Shown: positions 1 through 10,673 of the stretch, one piece after another | Layout: each line of letters opens with the position of its first letter | How positions within the stretch are numbered: position 1 is the first letter of the stretch | DNA from: Cydia pomonella | Lineage: Eukaryota > Arthropoda > Insecta > Lepidoptera > Tortricidae | Assembly: GCF_033807575.1 (NCBI RefSeq) | Contig: NC_084722.1 | Span: forward strand, 3,032,832-3,096,831 | Reading direction: 5' to 3' | DNA length: 64,000 nt | Notes under the pieces: model-generated | Databases searched by the model: none | What the model saw: only the letters and a program-made list of their open reading frames with translations | What the model was told of the DNA's origin: nothing | Program-made: the position numbers and the translations under genes

Positions 1-175
1 AGGAAAATTATTTTGAATATGGAAGAGTTATAAAAAAACTGATCTTCTTATTAAAACGACGAAAGTGCTACTAACATACGCTCTTTTGCTTGTACGGCTT
101 TTTTGTATTGTGTGAAAGTACGGAACTTTCCATTATGCGTGGTCCGACACGCACTTGGCCGGTTTTCTTTTCAGT
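1..175. repeat. End fragment of a dispersed lepidopteran repeat
   Basis: Positions about 115-172 (tacggaac, then GTCCGACACGC, then CTTGGCCGG) match the right end of the longer copy at 35375-36105. The rest is AT-rich and not recognised. The element runs off the left edge of the window. Confidence 0.5.
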
Positions 176-624
176 ACGAATGTGCACAAAAAGAGGTACA
201 ATAACAATAATCTAAATAAGGAGTTATATATTGTAACCCAAAAAATCCGCCACAAGTGTCGTTTTGTACTTACCTACTGCTTTGCTTTTTCCTGTTAACA
301 CAAATATATTTAGTATCAAAATATCCAGTGTCATCTTCCACTCACAACAAGTTAATCTAAGTCACATCCCGATAACAATATACACCCATTTATTCATCAA
401 TAACAACTACCACAAAACGAAAAAAACCAAATGAACAAGTCATTACTTGCAACCGCGCCTATCCGATCCCAACACTTAGTATTTGATAAGTAATTGGCTT
501 AAAATGTGGCTATGAAACCAATTTAAATCACAAAAAACGTCACACCAACCGGGCGATGCAACCAACGAGTGGCTTAGACCCCGGGGCTCGTGCGCGGAAA
601 ATTCAAATTCACCAATGATAACTC
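176..624. other. No recognised feature
   Basis: AT-rich DNA with stops in all frames. I see no coding potential, repeat match or structure. Confidence 0.5.
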
Positions 625-750
625 ATTGCTTATTCTCGGTCTCGGCAAGAATCTCGGCCCATTTTGGCCGAGAGCCGAGACCGAGATCTCGGCCCGATTT
701 TTGGCCGAGAATGCCGAGACCGAGACCGAGACCGAGATCTCGGTCGGACC
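625..750. repeat. GAGATCTCGG palindromic repeat cluster
   Basis: Short self-complementary words (CCGAGATCTCGG, GGCCGAGA, CCGAGACCGAGA) recur several times in both orientations, giving a locally GC-rich, foldable tract. It directly precedes a SINE. It may be the remains of a foldback element or a minisatellite; no coding frame is present. Confidence 0.6.
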
Positions 751-765
751 TTAGTTGTATCTTTA

Positions 766-1030
766 GACGACCGGTTTGGCCTAGTGGGTAGTGACCCTGC
801 CTACGAAGCTGATGGTCCCGGGTTCAAATCCTGGTAAGGGCATTTATTCGTGTGATGAGCACGGATATTTGTTCCTGAGTCATGGGTGTTTTCTATGTAT
901 TTAAGTATTTATAAATATTTATATATTATATATATCGTTGTCTAAGTACCCTCAACACAAGCCTTATTGAGCTTACTGTGGGACTTAGTCAATTTGTGTA
1001 ATAATGTCCTATAATATTTATTTATTTATC
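766..1030 (+). mobile_element. tRNA-derived SINE, family A, near full length
   Basis: The head resembles a tRNA gene, with an A box (TGGCCTAGTGGGTAGTG) and a B box (GGTTCAAATCC). The body passes through a TA-rich stretch to an end in AATGTCCTATAATATTTATTTATT. Five more copies lie in this window (1061, 10925, 19732, 45670, 57475), so this is a dispersed family and not a functional tRNA gene. Confidence 0.85.
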
Positions 1031-1060
1031 TTTCAATAATATAAAATGTGACACTTACTT

Positions 1061-1154
1061 TAATAAATGCCCTAACCAGGATTTAAATCCGGGACCATCG
1101 GCTTCATAGGCCGGGTCACTTCACTACTTACCCACTAGGTCAGACAGGTCGTCA
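1061..1154 (-). mobile_element. SINE family A head, inverted and truncated
   Basis: Reverse-strand copy of the tRNA-like head, with the B box seen as GGATTTAAATCC on the plus strand. It lies about 30 bp beyond the copy at 766-1030, so the two are tail to tail and could form a stem. Confidence 0.8.
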
Positions 1155-1392
1155 ACTATGTTGATATGCGATTATCGATGAAGTTTGGAGAGGCCAATAA
1201 TTTAGCGCAGGAGCATCAATATTTGGTGACACATGCATGTGAACAATGTGACTATGTGAACATCGTAGAAAGCTGACAAATTTTCGCGCCATATTTATGT
1301 CGAACACCCGCGCTAAGGTGTTCGACATAACGGAACCAGACGGGACGTAATTATGTCGTGCGAACCTAATGTATTTAAACTTTATAGCACAA

Positions 1393-1500
1393 AATATATA
1401 GGTACAACAATGGCGGACTTAATGCCAAATGGCATTCTATACCAATCAACCAACCAAACAGAGACAATTGGTGCAGAGATAGAACAATAAAAATCAACGA
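1393..1500 (-). mobile_element. Non-LTR element 3'-end fragment, family N
   Basis: Contains GGCGGACTTAATGCC and the words that follow it, shared with 46590-46708 (opposite strand) and 57062-57170. The 46.6-kb copy ends in an A-rich tail, which sets the orientation. Confidence 0.55.
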
Positions 1501-1568
1501 ATTAAAAAGAAAAGCAAACTAATATACTTATGAACTACATATATTACAAAAATACATGCGTACATATA

Positions 1569-2533
1569 CAGGGTGGAATTTTGTAATGCCACCTGAAGGG
1601 AAAGTACTCTTAATACTGTAGATAGAAAATTTTACTCAAAGAAAACATTCCTTTATTTTTTTAAAGAAAGAAAACTGCATTCAAAGATTTTTAAAAATTC
1701 GCTTGCCGCACCCGGTAATCGAACCGACTAAAATCTCTAAAAGTTGCACCCTGTACTTTTATTGCATCGATCGTTAGGGTCAATTATAAGGATGAAATCT
1801 CTCTAACAAACTTCATAAATTAAATGAAAGGAAAACAATGAAATCTTAAATTATTTTAATTATTTACAAAAAATGGTAAACTAACTAATTAATTACTCGA
1901 AATGGGCTCCATCTTGGTTACACAAATTTATTCTTCTAACGAATTCATTTCTAGTAACCTTTAATAACGTGTTGTGGTGAATGTTATAAATCGTATTCTG
2001 AACTTCAACTCTCAACTCGTTTACATTCTCATAAGATTTAATGTAAATTAGATTTTTTACTTATCCCCACAAAAAAAAATCTAAAGGGGTGAGATCTGGT
2101 GATCTCGCAGGCCATCTGATTGTGCCGTTTGTACCAATCCAGGTATTAAAATGGTTATTAATGTAGGCAGTAGTGATTCTGCTGTTATGGGCTGGAGCAC
2201 CATCTTGCTGTAGAATTATTTGGTTTCGCTCTTCCTCGGGGAAACCATTTAACTTATTTCTTAATAAATCCAGTATTTCTAAATACTTGACAGTGTTTAA
2301 GTGACCTTCGTACACATGGACTAACACAACCATGATGCAATAAAAGTACAGGGTGCAACTTTTAGAGATTTTAGTCGGTTCGATTACCGGGTGTGGAGAG
2401 CGAATTTTTAAAAATCTTTGAATGCAGTTTTCTTTCTTTAAAGAAATAAAGGAATGTTTTCTTTGAGTAAAATTTTCTATCTACAGTATTAAGAGTACTT
2501 TCCCTTCAGGTGGCATTACAAAATTCCACCCTG
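1569..2533. mobile_element. Mariner-type element bounded by two inverted 185-bp MITE-like arms
   Basis: A 965-bp element begins CAGGGTGG and ends CCACCCTG, flanked on both sides by TA, as expected for Tc1/mariner target duplications. The left arm (1569-1753) and right arm (2349-2533) are both 185 bp and differ at only a few positions when one is inverted. Each arm also starts and ends with the CAGGGTG/CACCCTG terminus and has TA on its inner side, so each looks like a complete MITE. Between them lies a broken transposase reading frame on the minus strand. Confidence 0.85.
1896..2333 (-). pseudogene. Mariner-type transposase, C-terminal fragment
   Basis: The minus strand reads a DDE-transposase segment containing QQDGAPAHNS and then RWPARSPDLTPLDFFLWG, the second catalytic Asp block and the following motif of insect mariner-type transposases. 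A TAA stop comes straight after the LWG motif, where relatives usually have Tyr, so a single base change probably made it. The same frame continues for about 55 further residues, ending NQDGAHFE. The helix-turn-helix region and first catalytic Asp are missing, so the protein cannot be active. Confidence 0.8.
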
Positions 2534-2565
2534 TATACTATATATATAATATTGATGAATATTAT

Positions 2566-2755
2566 TCGAACTCTTGTTTAAGCAAATGCTTGCGTAACAT
2601 GCGCTTGAAAGAAAACTTAGAGCTTGTCTGATATTTAGAGGGAGTGCATTCCAAAGACGACTAGCCTGAACGGCGAAAGAATTGGTCATAAATCCAGTGC
2701 GGTAAGACGGTATGTTCAGTTTGGGAATGGGTTTGAGAATTTATGTACGAAAATG
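2566..2755 (-). pseudogene. LINE reverse transcriptase C-terminal tail (CR1/L2/Jockey-like)
   Basis: The minus strand reads SYRTGFMTNSFAVQ, then SRLWNALPLNIRQ and, after a one-base frameshift, FKRMLRKHLLKQEFE and a stop. The RLWN-LP-xIR motif followed by a basic FKRxLRxHLL tail is typical of the C-terminus of CR1, L2 or Jockey-type LINE proteins. Only this tail survives. Confidence 0.7.
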
Positions 2756-2774
2756 ATGCCAAACTAGACCTGAG

Positions 2775-2880
2775 CCTCTACCGCGAACCACGTTCGACGT
2801 GTTGCCTCCCTGTCACACTTACGTATGAATTCAAAAGTGCGTCAGAAAGGCAACACGACGAACGTGGTTCGCGGTAGGCC
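2775..2880. mobile_element. Short foldback MITE, family H
   Basis: Arms CTACCGCGAACCACGTTCG and CGAACGTGGTTCGCGGTAGG are inverted and near perfect, with an unpaired middle containing CACTTACGTA. A second copy is at 17409-17516. Confidence 0.8.
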
Positions 2881-4315
2881 CTCTGATGAGTACTACAGAT
2901 AGCTAGAAACAGAACGTAAACTGGACAGCCGGAGCCGCCTTTTCTCCCTTCCTTTCGTAGGTAGGTAAGAGATAATCTCGTGGCTCGGATATTAGATCAG
3001 CTTAGTATTATCCACGGAACAATCATGCCAAGCGGCATGAAGTCGCCTGAGACCTGAGACAAAGGTGCATAGTCACTACACTTACTTCCCCTATTATTAA
3101 TAAAAATCAGGTAATCTCAGTCCATAGTTAATCATTGTACGTTAATCTGATTTAATCTACGTGAACAGATAAAGTGGGCGTAGCTAGGTGTAACCTCATA
3201 AATCCGTAAAGTAGAAACCATATCGGTTACTTCCCGCACTTTTACGTTATCCATTTCCTTTCAAACGAAAAAGTATTATCGACCATAGACATTCATGTAG
3301 TTACGGCATCTTTATTAAAAACGTTAAGACAAGTGTTCTGTACAACATTAAATTCAAATTGATTTTGCTAATGTCGTCTAGAATTTGTGTATGAACCTTG
3401 AATAGTTTATTAGATAACCTTTCTAGGCTATCGAAAGTTAAAGTTCTAAGTGTACTTTTTGTATTCGCTCCATGCATGTCTGTGGCGCCGCCCAAGCGGC
3501 CAAAGACGGAACTTCCTGGATTCAACGGGCATGGGCATTAGTAATGAACTTTAAAGGGCCGTTACAATAGACCACTGATTGGTCGACGTGGCATTCTAAG
3601 ACCCGCAACACAGCAATAATAATAATAAATAGCGGCCTAGTGCTTGTGCTTATTTGACAGTTGGCGCCTGCCAAATAGTATGAAGATGTCGTCCCACGAA
3701 AGTTCATATTTTCACCACGTCGTGCGTTGGCGCCACACATAGCCAAGACGATAGAAGCAGAAAGACATAATGGACACCGAAACTATGGACGCCTAGAACT
3801 CCAGTAGTCATATGAGCGTTGCCAAACCTTTATACGTTTGTAGTTTGTACCCACGTAAGTGTAAAGACTAGATGATGATAATTATCATGAATAAAAGAAC
3901 TGAAAACATAGTTATTATAAGTTAAAATGAAAACCTTTAGGAAGTGAGTATGCTTATTAGCTTGTGCTCACGTCTTTTGCGTAAAATGCCTAAAACCAAA
4001 CAAATCGTAATATTACGAATCGTATTATTATATAATAAGACAAAAACCATACTCTAAGAGATAATCGTTTGTTTTGTTTGTCGAAGGATTTACGTCACAG
4101 ACGCCACAGATGGTAGCACTAAGATACTTGTTATAAAAATATAAACAAATACAAAAATGGACGAATTTAGAATAACGTACTTATACCTAGTTTTCATATG
4201 TTTTAGAGCATTTTTGTCTGTGATTTGTCTGTCAAAGGCCAGTTAAAAGTGTAAAACAGTCGTGCTTCGGCACCATTAGTGATGCAAGTTCCTTTGTACA
4301 GTCAACATCTTATGT
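2881..4315. other. No recognised feature
   Basis: No supported gene. Frames of about 74 codons occur here but show no family motif, and their composition does not look coding. Confidence 0.4.
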
Positions 4316-5490
4316 TTACATTTTTCAATATACACACCGTGGGTCCATATAACCTGATATGTTTTAACCACGAATTCCAGAGGTAATAAGGAGCAAAAAA
4401 TGTAATATGACAAATTTTGGTCAAATTGTAAAATTCGGCAAAAAAAACATTTTTTTTGTGTTTTTTTTCTACACACGGCACGTTATTTACATCTCCTTTC
4501 CTTCCTTCCGTCCTTTTTTCATCTTGGCGAAAAAATAAGTAAAGTTTTTTTTACAGATGCATTTTGCGAGTTTCTATTAGAGTGTCTATCAGTAAGTACA
4601 TCTAAACCAGGTATGTCTAAACCAAAAGTCACATAGAGGCCGTGTCGCAGCTAAAAAGACGTTTCTCACAATAATTGTTATTATCTCTAAAACAAGACCG
4701 ATTCCAGAAATCTCTGTATGATATTTTAGTCTCTAAATGCGGTCAAAAATACACCTTTAAAATCTGTTGGGCTATATGGGCCTACGGTGTATATATAGAC
4801 AAAGCTCTTGGTATATATTTATGATTTAAGAAAACGGTGCACATGATTGACACGTATCTGACACGTATAACTGACAGTTATTCCTTCTCCATACCCCGCG
4901 CGCAGCTTTTATTATTACGCAATACATAATTTCCCGTGATTGGTGGCTTAAATGATATAAGTCAAACATCTTGCGCGGAATTACAATATTTAACGTTGTC
5001 AAAATGCGCGCAGGCAGGTACAGTTGTGTCGCTTGCGGCACAATTTCAATGGGCTCATTTTTGAGTTGTAGTTAGATTACTATTATAAACATAAATTGCA
5101 TTCCATTATACACCGTAAGCCGGTAAAACTCGACTGTTATTTTTTGGCAAAAAAAAAATTGTGCGTTTTCTGCACACGACACGTTATTTCTTTTTACATC
5201 TTGGCGAAAAAAAACATTACAGTAAATAAAAGTTTATTTATTTTATTTACAGATCAAAATTGGGAGGTTTGTCTAAATCAAGTCACATAGTGGCTGCGTT
5301 GCAGGCTCGCAGCCAAAAAGGCATTTTTCACTAAGTTATATCAAAAACAAATTATCACAAGAATCGTCATTATCTCTAAGACAAGACTGATTTTAGAAAA
5401 CTATGATAATATTTTAGTCTTTAAATGCGGTCAAAAATACACCTTTAAAATCTGTCGGGTTTTACCAGCCCACGGTGTATACATTCTAGT
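4316..5490. repeat. Local direct duplication of about 360 bp, with a short inverted piece
   Basis: Segments 4430-4795 and 5135-5485 share an ordered set of words: CACGTTATTT, CATCTTGGCGAAAAA, TTTACAGAT, GTCACATAG, AAATGCGGTCAAAAATACAC and CACGGTGTAT. They lie in the same orientation about 700 bp apart. A further piece at about 4325-4375 matches the right end in inverted orientation. No long reading frame is conserved between the copies, so this looks like duplicated non-coding DNA or two copies of one unnamed repeat. Confidence 0.65.
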
Positions 5491-5826
5491 TCCTTGCATT
5501 TATAGCCTTATTAGAAACGAGTAAGGTGCAACACTCTCAACATAACTTTGACATCAACTGTACAGGGAAATTGATTTAAATTGCTAGAGAGCTCTACTAA
5601 TTCTGTTTTCGAGTCCATTTAGCTGACGAAGTGGACTTTTAACATTGTCAGCCTTTAACTAGGTACTTATATATGTTGGAGGGATACTTTAATGTACCTA
5701 GCAACCCTCGTTGAGTTACAATTTATTGAAAATGAGGGTTGACAAAAATACATCCCTAAATTCGCCTTAACTTTAATGTTCAATGTTGTAATCATAATGA
5801 TTCCATTATAAATTACAAGCTTTTAT
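5491..5826. other. No recognised feature
   Basis: AT-rich spacer between the duplicated segment and the TTAA-type MITE. Nothing supportable is seen. Confidence 0.4.
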
Positions 5827-5830
5827 TTAA

Positions 5831-6348
5831 CCTTTTGACCGCCAAGGGGGCGTCCATAAATTACGTGAGGTGTTTTTTTCAATTTTCTGACCCTCCCTCC
5901 CCCCTTGGTGAGATGTCGTGAGATTTTATTCAACCCCCTCCCCCGTCCCCCAATCTCACGTGAGATTTTTCAGAATGTGGGTTTATTACGTAAACGCGTT
6001 GGATTGTTTATTGTAAAAAGAAAAAACAATTTGGTTCGTGCTTTTATTTACGACTAGTTTAAGCATGTACATACAATTTGGATTAAATGGACCAAAATAG
6101 TATTTTTTTTTTTTCAATCAGAGAATAAATTGCGTGATATTTGTCGAGACCCCCCCTCTCCCCAACGTGAGATTAGATGAGATTTGACTCGACCCCCTCC
6201 CCCCTTTAATCATCTCACGTAATTTATGGACGCCCCCCAAAGAAAGATGTCATATGACGCGCGCGGCTACAGCCCAATATCAACCTTCATGCGTACCGAC
6301 AAGCTTCACGATTACGCGCCGCGTACGATAGGCGTGGCGTTCAAAAGG
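5831..6348. mobile_element. TTAA-type (piggyBac-like) MITE, family F, with a nested insertion
   Basis: The ends are CCTTTTGACCGCC and GGCGTTCAAAAGG, flanked by TTAA on both sides (5827-5830 and 6349-6352). Without the insert at 5846-6238 the remainder is co-linear with the intact 119-bp copy at 44522-44640, including TATGACGCGCG and CATGCGTACCGACAAG. A TTAA target suggests mobilisation by a piggyBac-type transposase. Confidence 0.8.
5846..6238. mobile_element. Foldback element inserted inside the family F MITE
   Basis: Begins GGGGGCGTCCATAAATTACG and ends CGTAATTTATGGACGCCCCC, a near-perfect terminal inverted repeat. C-rich subterminal runs and GTGAGAT repeats follow inside. The terminal motif is common in insect genomes, but I do not assign a superfamily. 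No transposase frame. Confidence 0.75.
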
Positions 6349-6599
6349 TTAAAGATAGTTTATTTTCCAACTAGGCAGATTACAATGCGCTTATGAACGG
6401 CTCTAACCCTACCTCTGAAAATCCGAGAAGATTTAAATCCCTCTTAAATTGTAGGAGGTTATCCCAATATGGGACCGGCAATAAACTCGGCGGGACACAT
6501 CTTTTCAAAACATTACATCTTTAAGATGCATTAAATAAAAGATACAATTTAAATTAATATGGAGTTCAAAAAACACTTGCAATCTATCTAATGTGCCTA

Positions 6600-6960
6600 A
6601 TATGTATGTATGTCACTATGTTTGTACAGGTGAGATCTTGCAAGTTAAATTTGACCCATTTCACGGTTTCCGATGAAGCTGAAAATTTGCACACATGTAA
6701 GTTGGGGACAATGGTGTACCATCTAGCTGATCTGATGACGAAGACAGAAGGTGACCATAGGAACTCTGGAATAAAACAGCGCAACCTAATTGTGGGAATT
6801 TTTAGAATTGTCTCGAAGAGTATTATATAATATAACTAATAGATAGATATAATATAAATAATATAACTAATAAAGTTGCCTGTGAAAAGGAAAAGTTAAG
6901 GAAAGTTAGCGACAAAGCTTGTAACAAAAATGATTTTTTTTGCCAAAATTTATTGTATCA
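6600..6960 (+). repeat. Dispersed repeat, family O, copy 1
   Basis: Shares GCTGATCTGATGA, GACAGAAGGTG-CCATAGGAACTCT and the following AAAACA words with 19210-19500 (inverted) and 60210-60440. The right end contains TGTAACAAAAATGA, matched at the other copies. No conserved reading frame; the type is unknown. Confidence 0.65.
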
Positions 6961-7177
6961 TGAATTCATAAAATATGAAGCGCTCCTCCTCTTCACACAG
7001 AATCCCGATCTCAGACAATGTATGTTGTAATTTTCCGTTGTAATACGAAAATTCCATACGTTTTTGTAACTGTGTAGAAGGTTTTTTAGGACATACGGTG
7101 AAATTTCGCTTATATTGAACATAATTCTATCTATTCCCCAAATTTTACCGAATTCAGACGAAAAACACAAAAAGGTT

Positions 7178-7362
7178 TCTACAGCAATCTCATTCACCTG
7201 GCTATACCTATTTGCAAATTCCCAGGAGATTTCACTCAGCAGTTATGGTTGTAGACGGAACTTGGCACGGGTTTCACCACCAAAAATGAGATGCTAATAC
7301 AGCGGCATCTCTTGGGAATTTGCGAATAGGTACGGCCAGGGGAATGAGATTTTTGTAGAATG
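7178..7362. repeat. Imperfect foldback element
   Basis: Left arm TCTACAGCAATCTCATTC and ACCTATTTGCAAATTCCCA pairs with right arm TGGGAATTTGCGAATAGGT and GAATGAGATTTTTGTAGA around an unpaired centre. The arms are about 55 bp with scattered mismatches. Confidence 0.65.
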
Positions 7363-7684
7363 ACCCAAAACCGACAACAAAATGAAATCTGCCCAGAAAG
7401 TAAATCGTTATAAAAGCAAATAATTTTCACACAACCATAAAAGATTAATAATAGGGTTAAGATGTACTAACACTAGTATTGTAAGTCTGTATATAACTAA
7501 CAATCTATGGGCAAATTGGCCTAAAATAAAGAAATAAATTAAATTAAATTAAAAAACTTTCTTTATTTCTATGATTGTCTATAAATTGATTCGGTTAGTA
7601 AATATGAAATGATGCAAATATAGCGGGAAAGTAAGAGTGCAGTCGTGACGTCGGGACCGGGGGCGGCACGAATGCAACTCACGC
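7363..7684. other. AT-rich spacer, possible LINE 3' tail
   Basis: Around 7490-7550 the sequence CCTAAAATAAAGAAATAAATT is followed by AAATT units, like a retrotransposon 3' tail. No coding part was recognised upstream. Confidence 0.3.
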
Positions 7685-8035
7685 GCAGGTTGTGACTTGT
7701 GACGTTTCTCGTGAAAGGGAGCTTAGGACGTTGCCCGGCAAAAATGCGTTTTAAGGGCCCCCCTGATTGTTGCGCGATTGTCAGCGATCAGCAAATAACT
7801 GACAGGCCGATATCGTCCGGCGAACTGGTAATCAGTGGGCCCCTTGACGACCTTGCGAGGTTCTGCGTAAAAAGGGATCTTAGGACGTTGGCCGGCAAAA
7901 ATGCGAATCACTCTGATGTTCCGTGTACAAAGGGAGTTCAGGTCATTGGCCGGCAAAAATGTGAATCATGCGCAGGTTGCGACTTTCTACGTAAAAAGGG
8001 ATCTTAGTACGTTGGCCGGCAAAACCACCGCCACC
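7685..8035. repeat. Minisatellite of about 60-bp units, interrupted by a MITE
   Basis: Units containing CGTAAAAAGGGATCTTAG, ACGTTGGCCGGCAAAA and ATGCGAATCA recur about four times with variation (starting near 7685, 7855, 7915 and 7970). The first is split from the rest by a short inverted-repeat element at 7753-7845. An open frame of 102 codons crosses the array, but this is expected of a tandem repeat. Confidence 0.75.
7753..7845. mobile_element. Short MITE, family L, inside the minisatellite
   Basis: Ends are GGGCCCCCCTGATT and AATCAGTGGGCCCC. The internal CTGACAGGCCGATATCGTC is shared with the copy at 10572-10673. Confidence 0.7.
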
Positions 8036-8367
8036 GCTAACGTGAATGACACGATTGTAAGGATCATTATTTATAAATAGCTTATATTTTGACTATTCTT
8101 ATTTTTAGCTTATAATATAAAAGAGTATCAATGGACTCCTACTTGTCACTGGTTCCCGCCATTTTGAATTGTTATAACAACCCGTCTTGTGCATGCAGTG
8201 ACAAGCGGCCTTAAATATGTAGCCTCTCCACTCCTCAATTATTATTGAATAATTGAAAACAATAGCACCGAATTATTGACAGTTAAAAGCTCTCAAAGCA
8301 TTTTCCTTCGTCTGTAAACTACCGCCAATATAAATTGACCCGCATTGCTATAAGTGTTACCATTTAA

Positions 8368-8640
8368 GAGGGAAGAATAGTTTTGCGATCTTAACCGAAC
8401 GTAGGAACGTACAATTTTGATGAAAGTTCCATTTCGGGAGAAAACGGTTTTAACTAAATCACTTTGATTTTGATATCAATCGTTTCAGCATAATACTCGT
8501 TTGTTCTAGATTTCGCTTTAGAAAAAAAACCTAGTTTTTAAAAACAAACGGCTTAATTTGACCAAGTTTTATTCACATATTATACGTTTGTTTTATAAAA
8601 ACTATGTATTTAAAAAAAAAAAGCAAAACCTATAAACCTA
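8368..8640 (+). mobile_element. Partial TTAA-type element, family E
   Basis: Starts after TTAA (8364-8367) with GAGGGAAGAATAGTTTTGCG and continues with CATTTCGGGAGAAAAC and AAATCACTTTGATTTT. This is co-linear with the left end of the complete element at 14711-15586. No right arm is present. Confidence 0.7.
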
Positions 8641-9603
8641 GAATATATTATGTCAATGTCAAACTGGTGGTAGCCATACTAGTGTTGTGTATTTTGAATA
8701 AAGAGTCTAATACATGTCCCAATCTATTGTCTTTGCTTGCAACACACATGGTACAATCCAAGAAGACTAAGAATATATAGATGGCTATTCAGATGAGACC
8801 TTTTTGAATTAAAACGACTCCTTACAAATTTTGTAGTGTGATTATTTGATTAAAAAACGCCTACGATATCGCATCACATCATGTGTGAGTAGGGTGAGTG
8901 TAATATATGTGTGTAGGACATATAGGCCAATTCGAATATGCACTGACATGAAACCGATATTAGAATGATATATGGAATCATATATCAGTTAGCTGTCAAA
9001 TATTTGGTCCTTAGGATCCAAGGATGGATTTAAGAGAGATTTTAGATGTAAGTATTAAGTTTTAGGCGGGGGTTTAGATTTTTGATGTAAGTTTCAACTT
9101 CTTGATATCTATATCATTTAAACTACTAGGCCAAGTTTGGTATCGTGTTCGTATAAATCCGGGATGCCGAAATTATTTATGGTATCATATATATAGACAC
9201 TATTCCGAAGTAAAAACATATAAATAATGAAAAAAACAAACCTTTTTTAAATTCCTCTTAAGTTAAAATTTGGTATAGAGATAGAAATAAAAAGGCCCGG
9301 GAAAGAACATAGGAAAGATTTTATCCCAAAAAAAATCCCTCAGACGTCGTCGACGCTGAAACGTCACTATAAATTGTAATAATATATAGAAATAAAGTTT
9401 TGCATAGAAAACTTCTTCTCGCTCTTTTTTATCTGTGTACTATACCAATTTTGTCCCAAGGACTGAGACATTTACTTTTCATATAGATGTACTTTTTGTT
9501 TTACATATAGATTATTACGTGTATAATTAATTTATCTCTGTTTATTTACGTTATTCATCTTTGTAAACAATGCTTTTCCGCTGATAAGACGTCCGTGATC
9601 ATT
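8641..9603. other. No recognised feature
   Basis: AT-rich DNA without a supported gene or a clear repeat match. Confidence 0.4.
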
Positions 9604-9741
9604 AAGGGCCGGTACAGACGGACTGCAACTCGACCGCAACTTGTATGGGAACTGCATACCGACTGCACTCCAACTGCAACGTCGACGTGCAGTTCCCATA
9701 CAAGTTGCAGTCGAGTTGCAGTCCGTCTGTACCGGCCCTAA
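9604..9741. mobile_element. Near-perfect palindromic MITE
   Basis: The arms AGGGCCGGTACAGACGGACT and AGTCCGTCTGTACCGGCCCT extend inward about 50 bp as an inverted repeat (CTTGTATGGGAACTGCA against TGCAGTTCCCATACAAG). A transcript across it would fold into a long hairpin. Low divergence between the arms suggests recent insertion or gene-conversion-like maintenance. Confidence 0.85.
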
Positions 9742-10571
9742 GACTGAGGCAACGATAGAAGGCCGAGAAATCGGACTAATTTTTGACTTCGAACTGAGTC
9801 ACGAAAAATAAAAGAAAGTTTCCTTTGCAACTAGGGACCAGTGAAGATGCTGGTTCGATTCTGGCCTCGGTTACCAAAGTTTACTCTAAGGAGCTGTTAA
9901 CACCCAAATTCGTTAAAATTTATGTTATTTACTTAAGCAGTTTTTTAAGAAAAACTTGTTGTTTTACTAAAGCAAAAATATATAATAATATATATAATAT
10001 ATATATAATTAATATTCATCATATTAATAGACGTGGCCGTATTTGATACATTGGACGAAATCGGCTCGATAATATTAAATAATTGCAAAGATTGATCTTA
10101 AAGTCCATTCCACCATTAAACGGTTCTATGTATATTCGGCACAGACGGATTATGTATAGTTAAATAAAGAATAAGAAATGATTAAAATTGAGATTAAAAC
10201 TCCATAATGGCCGCTAAATTGCAAAATGCATTGAATGCTGTGCGGACGCGCCCATTGCCCATTATCATTAACTTTTCCGCGCGTTGCACTTCGTTAGAAA
10301 ATTAATTGCACTTCCACTTTTTACAGGTTAGTACATAATTAATTAGTTTACTGTATACATTTATGATACACTAGCATTGAGAAGTATTTTTCTAAAGACA
10401 AACAAACATCGTTTCCTGAAATATTTCGTGATTAAATTAATTTTCTGTTTTTTTTTATCGCGTTGAAGTATGATTGTGTCATTTTCATTTCCATGGGGCA
10501 TCTCTTAACACTAATATTTAGGCAAATACGAACATTAAGGTACTTATCAAATAATTATAATTATATGTAAC
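9742..10571. other. No recognised feature
   Basis: Contains an ATATA-rich tract near 9980-10010 and no supported gene. Confidence 0.4.
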
Positions 10572-10673
10572 GGGGCGCACTGATTATCAACCAGCCTGAC
10601 GGTATCGACCTGTCACTTATTCGCAAAAGCTGACAGGCCGATATCGTCAGGTGCACTGGTATTCAGTGGGCCC
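10572..10673. mobile_element. Short MITE, family L, copy 2
   Basis: Ends GGGGCGCACTGATTATCAACC and CACTGGTATTCAGTGGGCCCC are inverted. The internal words CTGACGGTATCG and CGATATCGTCAG also pair. Same family as 7753-7845. Confidence 0.7.

Noticed and set aside
7699..8007. 102-codon open frame over the 7.7-8.0 kb region
   Set aside because: The frame is produced by a tandem repeat and an inserted MITE. No protein motif is present.
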